A stretch of DNA of 23,358 nucleotides from CAYUWH01 sp964448615 (GCA_964448615.1 CAYUWH010000020.1:1-23358); one strand, 5' to 3'; positions 6,953 through 14,912 are shown, counted from the first letter of the stretch. Numbers and translations: made by a program. The notes: a model not told the origin generated them from the sequence alone.

Positions 6953-8720
6953 CATATCCCTCCGGAAGCTCCAGCACACCGGTATGGCGATTCCAGGTGA
7001 AATACATCTGTAAATCGGGATGCATCCAACTGTCCTGCGTGTGGAAACTTGCGCAAGAACCATGCGCACGTACTCCAGCGAGCGTGACGCTCTCGCCACG
7101 AATACATTTGTTCCAAGTTGGGTTATGCGAGACTGGAATCCCGAATTCATCGACCATGAAGAAGGTGAGGCCGGCCAACCGGGTTACTCGTGCATCAACA
7201 GCGGCAACCGCCTCGCCGCAGTATCCTTCATCCTGCAAGTATGCTGAGACACTGTGGGAACTCATCCCTGTGAGAGAAGCGATACGCTCCGCCGTCCACT
7301 GCCACACTTCGGGATCGCTGCCGACCGGAATCGCTTTGCGCATCGAGCAGATAAGCTGATGGTGCTGCTCGCTCAAAGACATGGCTTCTTCACTTCCCCC
7401 GAAGGCAGGTGCGGGCATGTCGGTCGTTATCCCCAAATGTGCCGCTAAGAATTCAGCCGAAGCCGCCAAGACGTTCGTACGATGTCCGCGATGTGCCGCA
7501 TCTTCATCGGACTGCTGACTTCCTTCCTCCTGACGCACGACCACTGGTTGCGGCTCGGGCCCGAAGAGCCAAAAGAGAAGATCCGACAGCATAGAGCACG
7601 ACGCATTTTCTCCGCAAATACCGCCCGCAACTTGCGCCACGCTCTGGCGGGAATAATCCGTGTCCAGCGGAGAATCATCAAACTGCCCGGCGAACACACC
7701 CGTGGTCGTTGTGTCGCCGTCAGAGAATACGAAGGTCGGCGTGCCATTGGCATCCACACTGACGCAGAGACCCTGTGCCACGTTGCATTCCTGCAACACG
7801 GTGATGGCATTTTCCGTGAGCACGTTTTGCGTCAGCGCTCCCACCGTTTGGCCGGTGGCATCGGCCGCAGCATCTTGCAGCAATCCCCCGCTCTGCGAGA
7901 GTGCGATCGTATTGCCGGTTTGCGCTTCGACCACTTGCTCCACCACGGTTTGAATTAGCGGCAGCGCTTTCTGAATGCACATACCCGTATTCACCGTGCA
8001 GAGCTGCGAGAGAAACAAAAAGCTCTGCGGATTCACGAATTGTTGCGCTGAGACGCCGACCTGTGCCGCAGCTTCGACAGCCGCCTCCTGCGCCGAACCG
8101 GATCCGGCCTCCTGGTCGATAGAAAGCTGATTCAATGCCGTCGCCGTAATCATTTGCTGCGCAAGCGTGAGGACTTCCGGCAATGCGCGCTGCACGCAGA
8201 CTCCGTGTTCGATGGTGCAATCCTGAAAAATTGAAACGACCGTCTGCGGCGTCACGGTCTGGGCGGCGGCAACCTCCGTGAGCGCGGCTCCGCTCATGCT
8301 CGCTTTCTGCGCACTCTCTTCACCGGCCTGCTGCACAATATTCAAGACATTCTCCGACAAGGCATCAATGTCCTGCGTCGCCGTGATATGAATGACAGGT
8401 GACGCATCTTCGATACAGAGCTGCGTACCACTTCCGGTCGGACATGTCTGCTCACTGGTTACCGTGATGGTCGGTGCAAAGTTCTGCACCGTGTTCACGA
8501 TCGTGCTCGCAACTCCTGTCATGCCCGCTGCTTGCTGCGCATTGTTTCCCGCTTGCTGCACAATATCCAAATCATTCTGAGAAGTGGCATTCAGTGCTTC
8601 TTGCACCGACTGCGTGATGTGCGGACTATCCTGCAAAATAGTAATGGTCTGCGCCGCAGCCGTCAGCGGCATGGCACCCATGAGCAGGGTAGCGATGATG
8701 CGAGGAATGGACGAATGCAT
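6930..8720 (-). CDS. Secreted A/B-repeat protein with Cys loops and unknown C-terminal domain, relative of the giant repeat protein
   Basis: A 596-aa protein. The signal peptide is residues 1-23 (cleavage near TAAA-Q). Residues ~48-345 hold four alternating A/B pairs of about 73 aa. A units carry N-x-[LI]-x-[IL]-x-Q with a following A-Q-x-A, for example LDIVQQAGNNAQQAA, close in pattern to the curlin motif Q-x-G-x-x-N-x-A-x-x-x-Q. B units carry Q-x-C-x(4)-G-x-C-x-Q; three copies fit, such as QDCTIEHGVCVQ, and one is a longer variant. The same B motif occurs in the 62-4267 protein, which ties the two together. After residue ~380 comes a non-repetitive domain with several Cys, a short hydrophobic stretch (MLSDLLFWLFG) and a compact 130-residue tail that I do not recognise. 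It could be an anchor, cap or nucleator for a fibre of the larger protein; this is inference. Confidence 0.88.
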   Translation of the reverse strand: MHSSIPRIIATLLMGAMPLTAAAQTITILQDSPHITQSVQEALNATSQNDLDIVQQAGNNAQQAAGMTGVASTIVNTVQNFAPTITVTSEQTCPTGSGTQLCIEDASPVIHITATQDIDALSENVLNIVQQAGEESAQKASMSGAALTEVAAAQTVTPQTVVSIFQDCTIEHGVCVQRALPEVLTLAQQMITATALNQLSIDQEAGSGSAQEAAVEAAAQVGVSAQQFVNPQSFLFLSQLCTVNTGMCIQKALPLIQTVVEQVVEAQTGNTIALSQSGGLLQDAAADATGQTVGALTQNVLTENAITVLQECNVAQGLCVSVDANGTPTFVFSDGDTTTTGVFAGQFDDSPLDTDYSRQSVAQVAGGICGENASCSMLSDLLFWLFGPEPQPVVVRQEEGSQQSDEDAAHRGHRTNVLAASAEFLAAHLGITTDMPAPAFGGSEEAMSLSEQHHQLICSMRKAIPVGSDPEVWQWTAERIASLTGMSSHSVSAYLQDEGYCGEAVAAVDARVTRLAGLTFFMVDEFGIPVSHNPTWNKCIRGESVTLAGVRAHGSCASFHTQDSWMHPDLQMYFTWNRHTGVLELPEGYVKAVTGS

Positions 8721-8937
8721 AGAAAGTAGCGAAGTGTACTAGAAGCGTTAGCCTTGGGGAAGGGAGAATGCTCGGTTCCAAGCAGGCTTTATGCTCTATG
8801 ACGACGGAGTGTCCATGCTCTTACAAGATGCATGCTTCGCAGTACGAAAATGGCAAATGTACACAAAGTTGGAGGCAGCACATGGCAGGCCTTTTTAAAA
8901 CGCGATACACTGCCGCACACACTTTCCTCTTTGTTGT

Positions 8938-9657
8938 ATGAAACATGAAATCCTGATGCGCCCTTCCTATTCGGCGCTGCGCTGTGTTCTTAACAAGGGC
9001 GATACGATCCATGCGGAAACCGGTGCAATGCTTGCGATGGATGCGACCGCTTCCATCGAAGGCACGATGAAGGGCGGCATTTTCGGCGCCCTGAAGCGAA
9101 CAATCCTCACGAATGAGAGCTTCTTCGTCACGACGATCACCGCCTCGAAAAACGACAGCGAAGTCTATCTCGCGCCGCGCGCGACGGGCGACATCGAGAT
9201 GCTCGAACTCAACGGCGAAGAGTATATGGTACAAGGCGGATCCTTCCTCGCCTCGACGGACGGCATTGTGACGGATTCCAAATTTACCGGCTGGAAGGGA
9301 TTTTTAGGGGGAGAGGGGTTGTTCATGATCAAAACCAGCGGCAAAGGCACGGTTTTCGTCTCCAGCTTCGGGGGCATTCTGGAAAAGAAACTGACGAGCG
9401 GTGAAGAGTTCATCGTCGATAACGGACACATCGTCGCATTCCCCTCTTCGATCCAATACGAAATTCAACAAGCAGGTACGGGATTCCTTTCAGCCGTCAC
9501 CACGGGTGAAGGATTCGTCTACGTCTTTAAGGGACCGGGCAGCATCTATCTGCAAACCCGCAATCTGCGGACATTCGCGGAATCCCTGAATCCGTTCCTG
9601 CCCCGCGCCGATAAGAGCCAAGGAGGAGGAATATTGGGGCAGGTGTTTGGGGGATGA
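8938..9657 (+). CDS. TIGR00266 / AIM24-family protein
   Basis: A 239-aa protein matching the TIGR00266/AIM24 family, named after a yeast mitochondrial protein and found widely in bacteria, with no firm biochemical role. Hallmarks seen: an early E-T-G-A-M-L-A-M segment (residues ~27-34), a glycine-rich turn after it (MKGGIFGALKR), the F-V-T-T-I-T strand, the FLASTDGIV and GEGLFMIKTSGKG blocks, and the glycine-rich tail (GGGILGQVFGG). It has no signal peptide, so it is cytoplasmic or membrane associated. ATG 8938 begins MKHEILM as usual for the family. No Shine-Dalgarno is visible and no strong promoter was found. It is the only plus-strand gene in its neighbourhood and ends convergent with fusA. 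Confidence 0.85.
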   Translation: MKHEILMRPSYSALRCVLNKGDTIHAETGAMLAMDATASIEGTMKGGIFGALKRTILTNESFFVTTITASKNDSEVYLAPRATGDIEMLELNGEEYMVQGGSFLASTDGIVTDSKFTGWKGFLGGEGLFMIKTSGKGTVFVSSFGGILEKKLTSGEEFIVDNGHIVAFPSSIQYEIQQAGTGFLSAVTTGEGFVYVFKGPGSIYLQTRNLRTFAESLNPFLPRADKSQGGGILGQVFGG

Positions 9658-9665
9658 CGGCAAAA

Positions 9666-9696
9666 GCGCCCCTGCGCATGGGCCCATGCGAAGCGC
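9666..9696. repeat. Long perfect palindrome after the TIGR00266 gene
   Basis: A 16-bp perfect palindrome, CGCATGGGCCCATGCG (9675-9690), flanked by GCGC arms (9666-9669 and 9693-9696) that can extend the hairpin. It lies 8 bp past the stop at 9657. There is no T run directly after it, so it may stabilise a 3' end or be part of a dispersed palindromic element. Confidence 0.6.
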
Positions 9697-9700
9697 GCTG

Positions 9701-9740
9701 AGGAGCAATTCTCAGCCGTAATTACTGAGGGGCTCCTTTT
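9701..9740 (+). terminator. Intrinsic terminator of the TIGR00266 gene
   Basis: AGGAGC (9701-9706) pairs with GCTCCT (9732-9737), and CTCAG (9711-9715) pairs with CTGAG (9725-9729). The plus strand then has TTTT ending at 9740. Confidence 0.6.
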
Positions 9741-9792
9741 ACCGAAGGATAATTGAAGGCTACCAATTTTTTGCGCTTCACAAGTATTCGCT

Positions 9793-9930
9793 TCTCCACC
9801 CTCACCCCTGCCCCTCTCCCACGGGAGAGGGGACGAGCATTTTCTCGCACGGTATGCGACAAAGCCCCTTTCTCCCCGCCTGCCCTGAGCAAGCCGAAGG
9901 GTGGGGGGAAAGGGGTTGGGGATAGGGGGT
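9793..9930. repeat. Composite REP-like intergenic repeat with two potential G-quadruplexes
   Basis: The left part contains CCCCTCTCCC (9811-9820) and GGGAGAGGGG (9823-9832), a 10-bp hairpin whose translation would give the familiar LTPAPLPRERG of REP-like elements. The right part contains CCCTGAGCAAGCCGAAGGG (9893-9911), a variant of the CCTTCGACAAGCTCAG element that also lies at 16108, followed by G runs GGGGGG/GGGG/GGGG/GGGGG (9903-9929) with 2-3 base loops. The C runs at 9799-9820 give the matching potential on the other strand. Confidence 0.7.
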
Positions 9931-9954
9931 TAAGGGAAGCAAGAAGTTAGGCAA

Positions 9955-9982
9955 CAAAAAAAACCGCCCTTGCGGACGGTTT
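9955..9982 (-). terminator. Intrinsic terminator of fusA
   Basis: AAACCG (9961-9966) pairs with CGGTTT (9977-9982), with an inner CC/GG after one mismatch. On the minus strand the loop reads GCAA and a run of eight T follows. It lies 24 bp past the fusA stop. Confidence 0.9.
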
Positions 9983-10005
9983 CTTGAAAATCTCTGTGAG
10001 AAGAA

Positions 10006-12129
10006 TTACCCGTTCGAGCGCGACACGGTCGTCACACCAGCTCTTGCGGCGGCGATTTCGTCCGCGACGTTCTTCGGCACTCTGAAGTAGTGGCTTGGTT
10101 CCATCGCGTAGCTCGCACGACCCTGGGTCATGGAGCGGAGTTCCGTGGCGTACCCGAACATCTGCGAGAGCGGCACTTTCGCCGTGATGATCTTTGCCGT
10201 ACCTCGGTCGAATTGTCCTTCGATCACGCCGCGGCGGGAACTGATGTCACCCATCACGTCACCAAGGTAACTTTCGGGACAGGTCACCTCCACCTTCATG
10301 ATCGGCTCGAGGATCACCGGATCCGCCTTCTTCGCGGCTTCCTGGAATCCGATCGAAGCAGCAAATTTAAAGGCCATTTCAGACGAGTCCACATCGTGGT
10401 ACGAACCGTCGAGCAGTTCGACTTTCACATCCACCACCGGATACCCGGCGAGGATGCCGCGAGACATACCTTCCTGGAAGCCCTTATCGCACGGCGCGAT
10501 GAACTCACGCGGGATGCGACCACCGACGACGGAGTTCTCGAATTCATAGCCCTTACCCGGTTCCTGCGGGAACAATTTAAAGACCACGTGTCCGTACTGT
10601 CCGCGACCGCCGGACTGCTTGATGTACTTGTGCTCACCATCCACTTCCTTCGTGATCGTTTCGCGATACGCAACTTGCGGCTTACCGACGTTCGCCTCCA
10701 CTTTGAATTCGCGGCGCATACGATCGACGATAATATCGAGGTGGAGCTCTCCCATTCCCGCGATGATCGTCTGGTTCGTTTCGTCATCAGTGCGCACGCG
10801 GAGTGTCGGATCTTCTTCTGCAAGCTTCGAAAGCGCCATACCCATTTTTTCCTGGTCGGCCTTCGTCTTGGGTTCGATCGCCTGACTGATCACCGGCTCT
10901 GCGAAGCTGATCGATTCGAGCTGGATGGGCTTTGCTTCATCACACAACGTATCACCCGTGCGGATATCCTTAAGCCCGATCACGGCACCGATGTCTCCGG
11001 CTTCGATCTCCTGAATTTCCTGGCGGGAGTTCGCATGCAGGCGCACAAGACGTCCGATGCGCTCCTTGCTGTTGGTGCGGGGGTTATAGACGGCCGTTCC
11101 GCTCTTGAGCACGCCGGAGTACACACGGACGAAGACGAGGCGTCCTACGAATGGATCCGTCGCGATTTTGAACGCGAGAGCAGAAAGCGGTTCATCGTTC
11201 GTCAATTTGCGGACCACTGGCTCGCCCGTCGTCGGCTCGGTTCCTTTGACGGAGATGATATCGGGAGGAGAAGGCAAGTATGCCACAACCGCATTGAGCA
11301 CGAGCTGGACACCCATGTTCTTCAAGCTCGATCCGCAGAGGACCGGGAACAACTTCCCAACCACCGTTGCCTTGCGGAGTCCCATCAACAGCTGCTCATC
11401 CGTCAGCGCACCGTTCTCGAGATAATAATCGATGAGATCGTCGTTCGCTTCTGCCACCTTTTCCATGAGCACCGCGCGATATTCCAGCACCGGCTCTTTC
11501 ATCTCTTCGGGCAATGGGATCTCCGTGATCGTTTCGCCGTGCGCACCTTCGAACTTAAATGCCTTCTTCTGCACGAGATCAACGATGCCGCAAAATTCAT
11601 TTTCCTGACCGATTGGCAATTGTATCGCAACGGCATCTTTGCTCAGGCGATCATGAATCGAGGCAAGGGACATATAGAAATCTCCGCCTGTCTTATCCAT
11701 TTTGTTGATGAACGCAAGACGCGGCACACCGTACTTATCAGCCTGGCGCCACACCGTCTCGGACTGCGGTTCCACACCTTGGCTTCCGTCGAAGACCACC
11801 ACGCCTCCGTCGAGCACGCGCAGCGAACGTTCCACTTCAGCCGTAAAGTCGACGTGACCCGGGGTGTCGATCAAGTTGATGACCATGTCGACCGGCTCCG
11901 GACCTTCGCCAGGCACCGTGCCTTTCCAGTGACACTGCGTCGCGGCGGCCGTGATCGTGATGCCGCGCTCACGCTCCTGTTCCATCCAGTCCATGGTTGC
12001 CTCACCTTCGTGCACTTCGCCGATTTTGTAGCTGCGGCCTGTATAGAACAAAATACGCTCGGACGTCGTGGTTTTACCGGCGTCGATGTGGGCGATAATA
12101 CCGATATTACGTACATGCTTGAGATCCAT
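10006..12129 (-). CDS. fusA: Translation elongation factor G
   Basis: A 707-aa GTPase that drives translocation of tRNA and mRNA on the ribosome, and takes part in ribosome recycling with RRF. The GTP-binding motifs are all present: AHIDAGKT (13-20), switch I with RGITIT (55-60), DTPGHVDF (88-95) and NKMDK (142-146). The four downstream domains follow to a normal family length. The frame is open to 12327, but ATG 12129 begins the standard MDLKHVRNIGIIAHID and has a promoter 67-95 bp upstream. No Shine-Dalgarno is present; the leader has CCCC instead. In most bacteria fusA follows rpsG directly. Here three unrelated genes lie between them, and fusA has its own promoter and terminator, so it is a separate unit. 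No tuf gene follows. Confidence 0.97.
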   Translation of the reverse strand: MDLKHVRNIGIIAHIDAGKTTTSERILFYTGRSYKIGEVHEGEATMDWMEQERERGITITAAATQCHWKGTVPGEGPEPVDMVINLIDTPGHVDFTAEVERSLRVLDGGVVVFDGSQGVEPQSETVWRQADKYGVPRLAFINKMDKTGGDFYMSLASIHDRLSKDAVAIQLPIGQENEFCGIVDLVQKKAFKFEGAHGETITEIPLPEEMKEPVLEYRAVLMEKVAEANDDLIDYYLENGALTDEQLLMGLRKATVVGKLFPVLCGSSLKNMGVQLVLNAVVAYLPSPPDIISVKGTEPTTGEPVVRKLTNDEPLSALAFKIATDPFVGRLVFVRVYSGVLKSGTAVYNPRTNSKERIGRLVRLHANSRQEIQEIEAGDIGAVIGLKDIRTGDTLCDEAKPIQLESISFAEPVISQAIEPKTKADQEKMGMALSKLAEEDPTLRVRTDDETNQTIIAGMGELHLDIIVDRMRREFKVEANVGKPQVAYRETITKEVDGEHKYIKQSGGRGQYGHVVFKLFPQEPGKGYEFENSVVGGRIPREFIAPCDKGFQEGMSRGILAGYPVVDVKVELLDGSYHDVDSSEMAFKFAASIGFQEAAKKADPVILEPIMKVEVTCPESYLGDVMGDISSRRGVIEGQFDRGTAKIITAKVPLSQMFGYATELRSMTQGRASYAMEPSHYFRVPKNVADEIAAARAGVTTVSRSNG

Positions 12130-12195
12130 ACGGAGCGTGGAAAAGGGGTTGGATGAAAAAAGAGGGTGACCGGATGCCACCTTTACTGTGGGCAG

Positions 12196-12224
12196 ACTAT
12201 ACGTAAAACCCCTTCTCGATGCAA
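12196..12224 (-). promoter_or_regulatory. Promoter of fusA
   Basis: On the minus strand: -35 TTGCAT (12219-12224), 17-bp spacer, -10 TATAGT (12196-12201). The leader to ATG 12129 would be about 60 nt. The promoter lies just past the stop of the upstream hypothetical gene (12242). Confidence 0.65.
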
Positions 12225-12241
12225 TTCCTTTTAGTATCCCA

Positions 12242-12583
12242 TTAGGCCCGTTCCATGGCTGAAATCGGAAAGACGGCAAGATGCAGCGGCATGCCGGACG
12301 GCTGCTCCTGATCCTGCAGCAGCTCATTCAAACGCTTATTCACCTCCATTTCCGCCTTTTTCCTCATTCCTTTCGTCACCGAACCGCCGGAGGAACCTTG
12401 ATCGCCACCCTCCTGCTCTGCACGGAGCAATGCCCATACCTCCGGCACCACTTTTTCCCGCAGTTCCTGCTGTAATTCATCGCTGAGCGACACCTTGTCC
12501 GCTTCCAATAGCGCAAGGTATGCCTCGCCGAATACTACATTCACCGTCTGTGCCAGGAGATCGCTTTGCTCACTTCTCTTCAT
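12242..12583 (-). CDS. Hypothetical protein, 113 aa, helical
   Basis: I do not recognise a family. Residues 1-57 look like an acidic helical region (LLAQTVNVVFGEAYLALLEA, then LSDELQQELREKVVPEVWAL). A Gly/Ser-rich linker follows (about 59-69), then a charged helix (KKAEMEVNKRLNELLQDQ) and a short hydrophobic tail. There is no signal peptide or Cys, so it is probably cytoplasmic. It is supported as real by a good promoter at 12623-12650, an ATG start 32 nt from the predicted transcript start, and no competing frame on the other strand. It lies just upstream of the fusA promoter, so read-through may add to fusA expression. Confidence 0.7.
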   Translation of the reverse strand: MKRSEQSDLLAQTVNVVFGEAYLALLEADKVSLSDELQQELREKVVPEVWALLRAEQEGGDQGSSGGSVTKGMRKKAEMEVNKRLNELLQDQEQPSGMPLHLAVFPISAMERA

Positions 12584-12622
12584 GATTATGGGGGTATGTG
12601 TGTATGAAATTGTGACCGAAAT

Positions 12623-12650
12623 ATTATACTCTTTTTGCTGAATTTAGCAA
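12623..12650 (-). promoter_or_regulatory. Promoter of the 113-aa hypothetical gene
   Basis: On the minus strand: -35 TTGCTA (12645-12650), 16-bp spacer, perfect -10 TATAAT (12623-12628). The predicted transcript start is near 12615, a leader of about 32 nt with CCCCC close to the start codon. Confidence 0.7.
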
Positions 12651-12682
12651 GGGTCTAGACGGCAAATTGCCCCACCTAATGC

Positions 12683-12704
12683 CGCAAAATTTTGCAATTC
12701 TGCG
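12683..12704 (-). terminator. Hairpin after the M3 peptidase gene
   Basis: In RNA from the minus strand, CGCAGAAUU pairs with AAUUUUGCG (one G-U pair) around a GCAA tetraloop, 6 bp past the stop at 12710. No T run follows, so it may be a weak terminator or a 3'-end stabiliser. Confidence 0.4.
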
Positions 12705-12709
12705 CCGAT

Positions 12710-14749
12710 TTATTGCACCCCTTTTTTCCTAAGCAAGGCCGCAGAATCCGCATCACGCCCACGGAAGGCACGATACAATTCTTGACCGGGTTTCATCGCG
12801 CCTTGAGCAAGAATTTCGGCCCTGTACCGCTCTCCGGCATCAGGATTCACAATCCCCTGCTCTTCAAAGAATCCGAACGCATCGGCCTCCAGCATTTCAG
12901 ACCAGAGATAGCTGTAATACCCCACGTCATAGCTCCCGCTGAAAATATGCGTGAAGGCGGCATGCATGCGGTACCAATCCGGCACGGGCAGGACATTCCA
13001 GTGACGCTCGTGCGCAAGGCAGAATGCATCCAATTCTTCCGGGGAAGCGAGCGGTTTTTTGAGCGTATGCAATTCCAGATCGAGTATCGCATATTCCAAT
13101 TGCTGCGAGGCTTCAAAGCCGGTCATGAACGTGCGGCGGCGCTTGAGCGCTTCGATCATCTCATCGGGGAATGACTCGCCGGTCTTCACGTGCTTCGCAA
13201 AGAGCGAAAGCCCTTCTTTCTGCCAGCACCAGTTTTCCAGGAGCTGAGACGGCAGCTCGATGAAGTCCAATTCGGCCGCAAAACTCTCAAGATTCGGGTA
13301 CTGATGCTCGCTTAAGAGCTGATGCAACGCATGGCCGAATTCATGGAAAAGCGTCGTGACATCGTAGTGCGAGAGCAGGGTGGGATGGCCGGACGTCCCC
13401 TTCGCAAAATTCCCGACGTTCGTGATGATCGGCAATACACGTGCGCCATCGGGCGGCGTTCGGGCGGGCCGAAGATAGTTGCACCAGGCGCCCGCGCGCT
13501 TGGTCGGGCGCGCAAACAGATCAAGCATGAAATACCCGATATGCTTCCCCTGGCGATACACCTCGTAACAGCGAACGCTCAGATCGTACGTCTCGATCTG
13601 CATCGGCCGCATTTCCAAACCGAAGAGCGTGCTCGCCAACGAGAAGAGTCCGCGCAACACCGCCTCGAACTCGAAATATTCCTGCAGCACCGCATCTTCA
13701 ATGTTGTAGAGCTCCTTCATCAATTTTCGGGATTCAAACGAGACATCCCACAGTTGCAGATCGGTCCGTCCGGCATGCACCTTGAGCGCCTCAATGTCTT
13801 TCACTGCTTTCTTGCGATACGGACCTTCCAACTGCGCGATCATCCCGTGCACTTTTCCCGTATCGCTCGCCATGCGGGTTTGCAATACGAACGCCGCGTA
13901 ATCCTCAAAACCCAACAATTTCGCCTTTTCCGTGCGCAGCGCAAGCAATTCCAGAATCAACGGACGGTTGTCATACGGATCGCGCGCACCGACCGCGTAT
14001 CCTTCCCGTAAAAATTGCTCTCGGATCTCGCGATCCTTGCAGTAGCGCATCACGGCCAATTTCGAAGGTGGGCTCAGCGTAAAGACCCATCCTTCCAATC
14101 CCCTGTTTTTGGCTTCTTCCGAAGCTGAGGATGCATCTTGCGCCGGCAAATTTTCAAACACATCGAGGCTCGTGAAATGCCGGAAGAAGAGCCTTCTGCT
14201 TTCCACCGTATTCCGCGCAAAGCGCTCTGCAAGTTCAGAATGCTTTTCATTGAGTTCCTGAAGATACTTCTTCTGATCATCCGGCAGATGGACACCCGCG
14301 ATACGGCGATCTCGTAGCAATAATTCCAAGGAGCGACGCTGCGCAGCCGTCAGCTGTTTTTCTTCTCGCTCCCAAATCCCTTCCAGCATCGTAAAGAATG
14401 CGCGGTGCAGCAGAATCTCATCGTTAAAGCGGACGATCTGTGGCTGGAATTCCTGGATCAGCGCCGTCGTCTGCTCACTGCCATTCACGTTGTGATAGGC
14501 ATCCAAACATAACCATGCCATCTTGAGCTGCTCATCAAAGGCATGAAACGGCTCCACAACGGTTGCGAATGATTGCTCTGCCTCGGGAATAGTACTGATC
14601 TTCTGAAACTCCTCCTGCGCTTCCTTTATCAATTGCGTAAGCACCTCACTATAGACGCTCCACACGTCCGGCTTTGTGAGCACGGAAAGATCGAGCATGC
14701 CCTGCTGCGTGAACGTATTGCGGAGTTGTGATGCGGAAATGGATGTCAT
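12710..14749 (-). CDS. M3-family zinc oligopeptidase (thimet oligopeptidase/oligopeptidase A type)
   Basis: A 679-aa cytoplasmic metallopeptidase that cuts short peptides and so recycles peptides left by proteases. The zinc motif HEFGH is at residues 469-473 (within TTLFHEFGHALHQ). The third zinc ligand is in the family block AAELDFIELPSQ about 25 residues later. Other M3 hallmarks are present: a long all-helical N-terminal half, GYFMLDLFARPTKRAGAW before the catalytic site, and a late FSGSYDVGYYSYLWSEMLEAD block. Length is normal for the oligopeptidase A/Dcp group. It has no signal peptide. ATG 14749 lies 8 bp after a -10 element, so the message is probably leaderless. It stands between the serpin-like gene and the 113-aa gene, inside the split str operon. 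Confidence 0.95.
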   Translation of the reverse strand: MTSISASQLRNTFTQQGMLDLSVLTKPDVWSVYSEVLTQLIKEAQEEFQKISTIPEAEQSFATVVEPFHAFDEQLKMAWLCLDAYHNVNGSEQTTALIQEFQPQIVRFNDEILLHRAFFTMLEGIWEREEKQLTAAQRRSLELLLRDRRIAGVHLPDDQKKYLQELNEKHSELAERFARNTVESRRLFFRHFTSLDVFENLPAQDASSASEEAKNRGLEGWVFTLSPPSKLAVMRYCKDREIREQFLREGYAVGARDPYDNRPLILELLALRTEKAKLLGFEDYAAFVLQTRMASDTGKVHGMIAQLEGPYRKKAVKDIEALKVHAGRTDLQLWDVSFESRKLMKELYNIEDAVLQEYFEFEAVLRGLFSLASTLFGLEMRPMQIETYDLSVRCYEVYRQGKHIGYFMLDLFARPTKRAGAWCNYLRPARTPPDGARVLPIITNVGNFAKGTSGHPTLLSHYDVTTLFHEFGHALHQLLSEHQYPNLESFAAELDFIELPSQLLENWCWQKEGLSLFAKHVKTGESFPDEMIEALKRRRTFMTGFEASQQLEYAILDLELHTLKKPLASPEELDAFCLAHERHWNVLPVPDWYRMHAAFTHIFSGSYDVGYYSYLWSEMLEADAFGFFEEQGIVNPDAGERYRAEILAQGAMKPGQELYRAFRGRDADSAALLRKKGVQ

Positions 14750-14757
14750 GAAATGGC

Positions 14758-14787
14758 ATCATACGTAATCCTTTATGGGAAATACAA
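14758..14787 (-). promoter_or_regulatory. Leaderless promoter of the M3 peptidase gene
   Basis: On the minus strand: weak -35 TTGTAT (14782-14787), 18-bp spacer, -10 TATGAT (14758-14763), then 8 bp to ATG 14749. The transcript start would fall at or next to the start codon, and no Shine-Dalgarno is present. Confidence 0.5.
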
Positions 14788-14820
14788 AAAAATCATGCGA
14801 TTGGTTTTCGACACCTGTAA

Positions 14821-14842
14821 AGACGCCCGGGCCGGGGCGTCT
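14821..14842 (-). terminator. Second hairpin after the serpin-like gene
   Basis: AGACGCCC (14821-14828) pairs with GGGCGTCT (14835-14842), an 8-bp GC-rich stem with a 6-base loop. On the minus strand the stem ends in TCTTT. It insulates the M3 promoter from the gene before it. Confidence 0.5.
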
Positions 14843-14870
14843 CCATAAAAAATCAATCTACAAGAAAGAA

Positions 14871-14891
14871 CCCCTGACACGCGGTCAGGGG
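14871..14891 (-). terminator. First terminator hairpin after the serpin-like gene
   Basis: CCCCTGAC (14871-14878) pairs with GTCAGGGG (14884-14891) around a 5-base loop, 22 bp past the stop at 14913. On the minus strand a T-rich stretch (TTCTTTCTTG) follows. Confidence 0.7.
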
Positions 14892-14912
14892 TGTATTGGT
14901 TGTTCTGGTCGA

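Noticed and set aside
8791..8898. A 35-codon plus-strand frame before the TIGR00266 gene
   Set aside because: It is short, with no Shine-Dalgarno, promoter or known motif, and it may lie within the promoter region of the next gene. It cannot be told from chance.
9753..9950. A 65-codon plus-strand frame containing LTPAPLPRERG
   Set aside because: This is the translation of a REP-like intergenic element, a well-known false gene.
10090..12156. A 688-codon open frame on the plus strand opposite fusA
   Set aside because: It is antisense to a conserved gene. Its translation is His/Arg/Asp-rich with no recognisable domain, typical of a mirror frame of a GC-rich gene.
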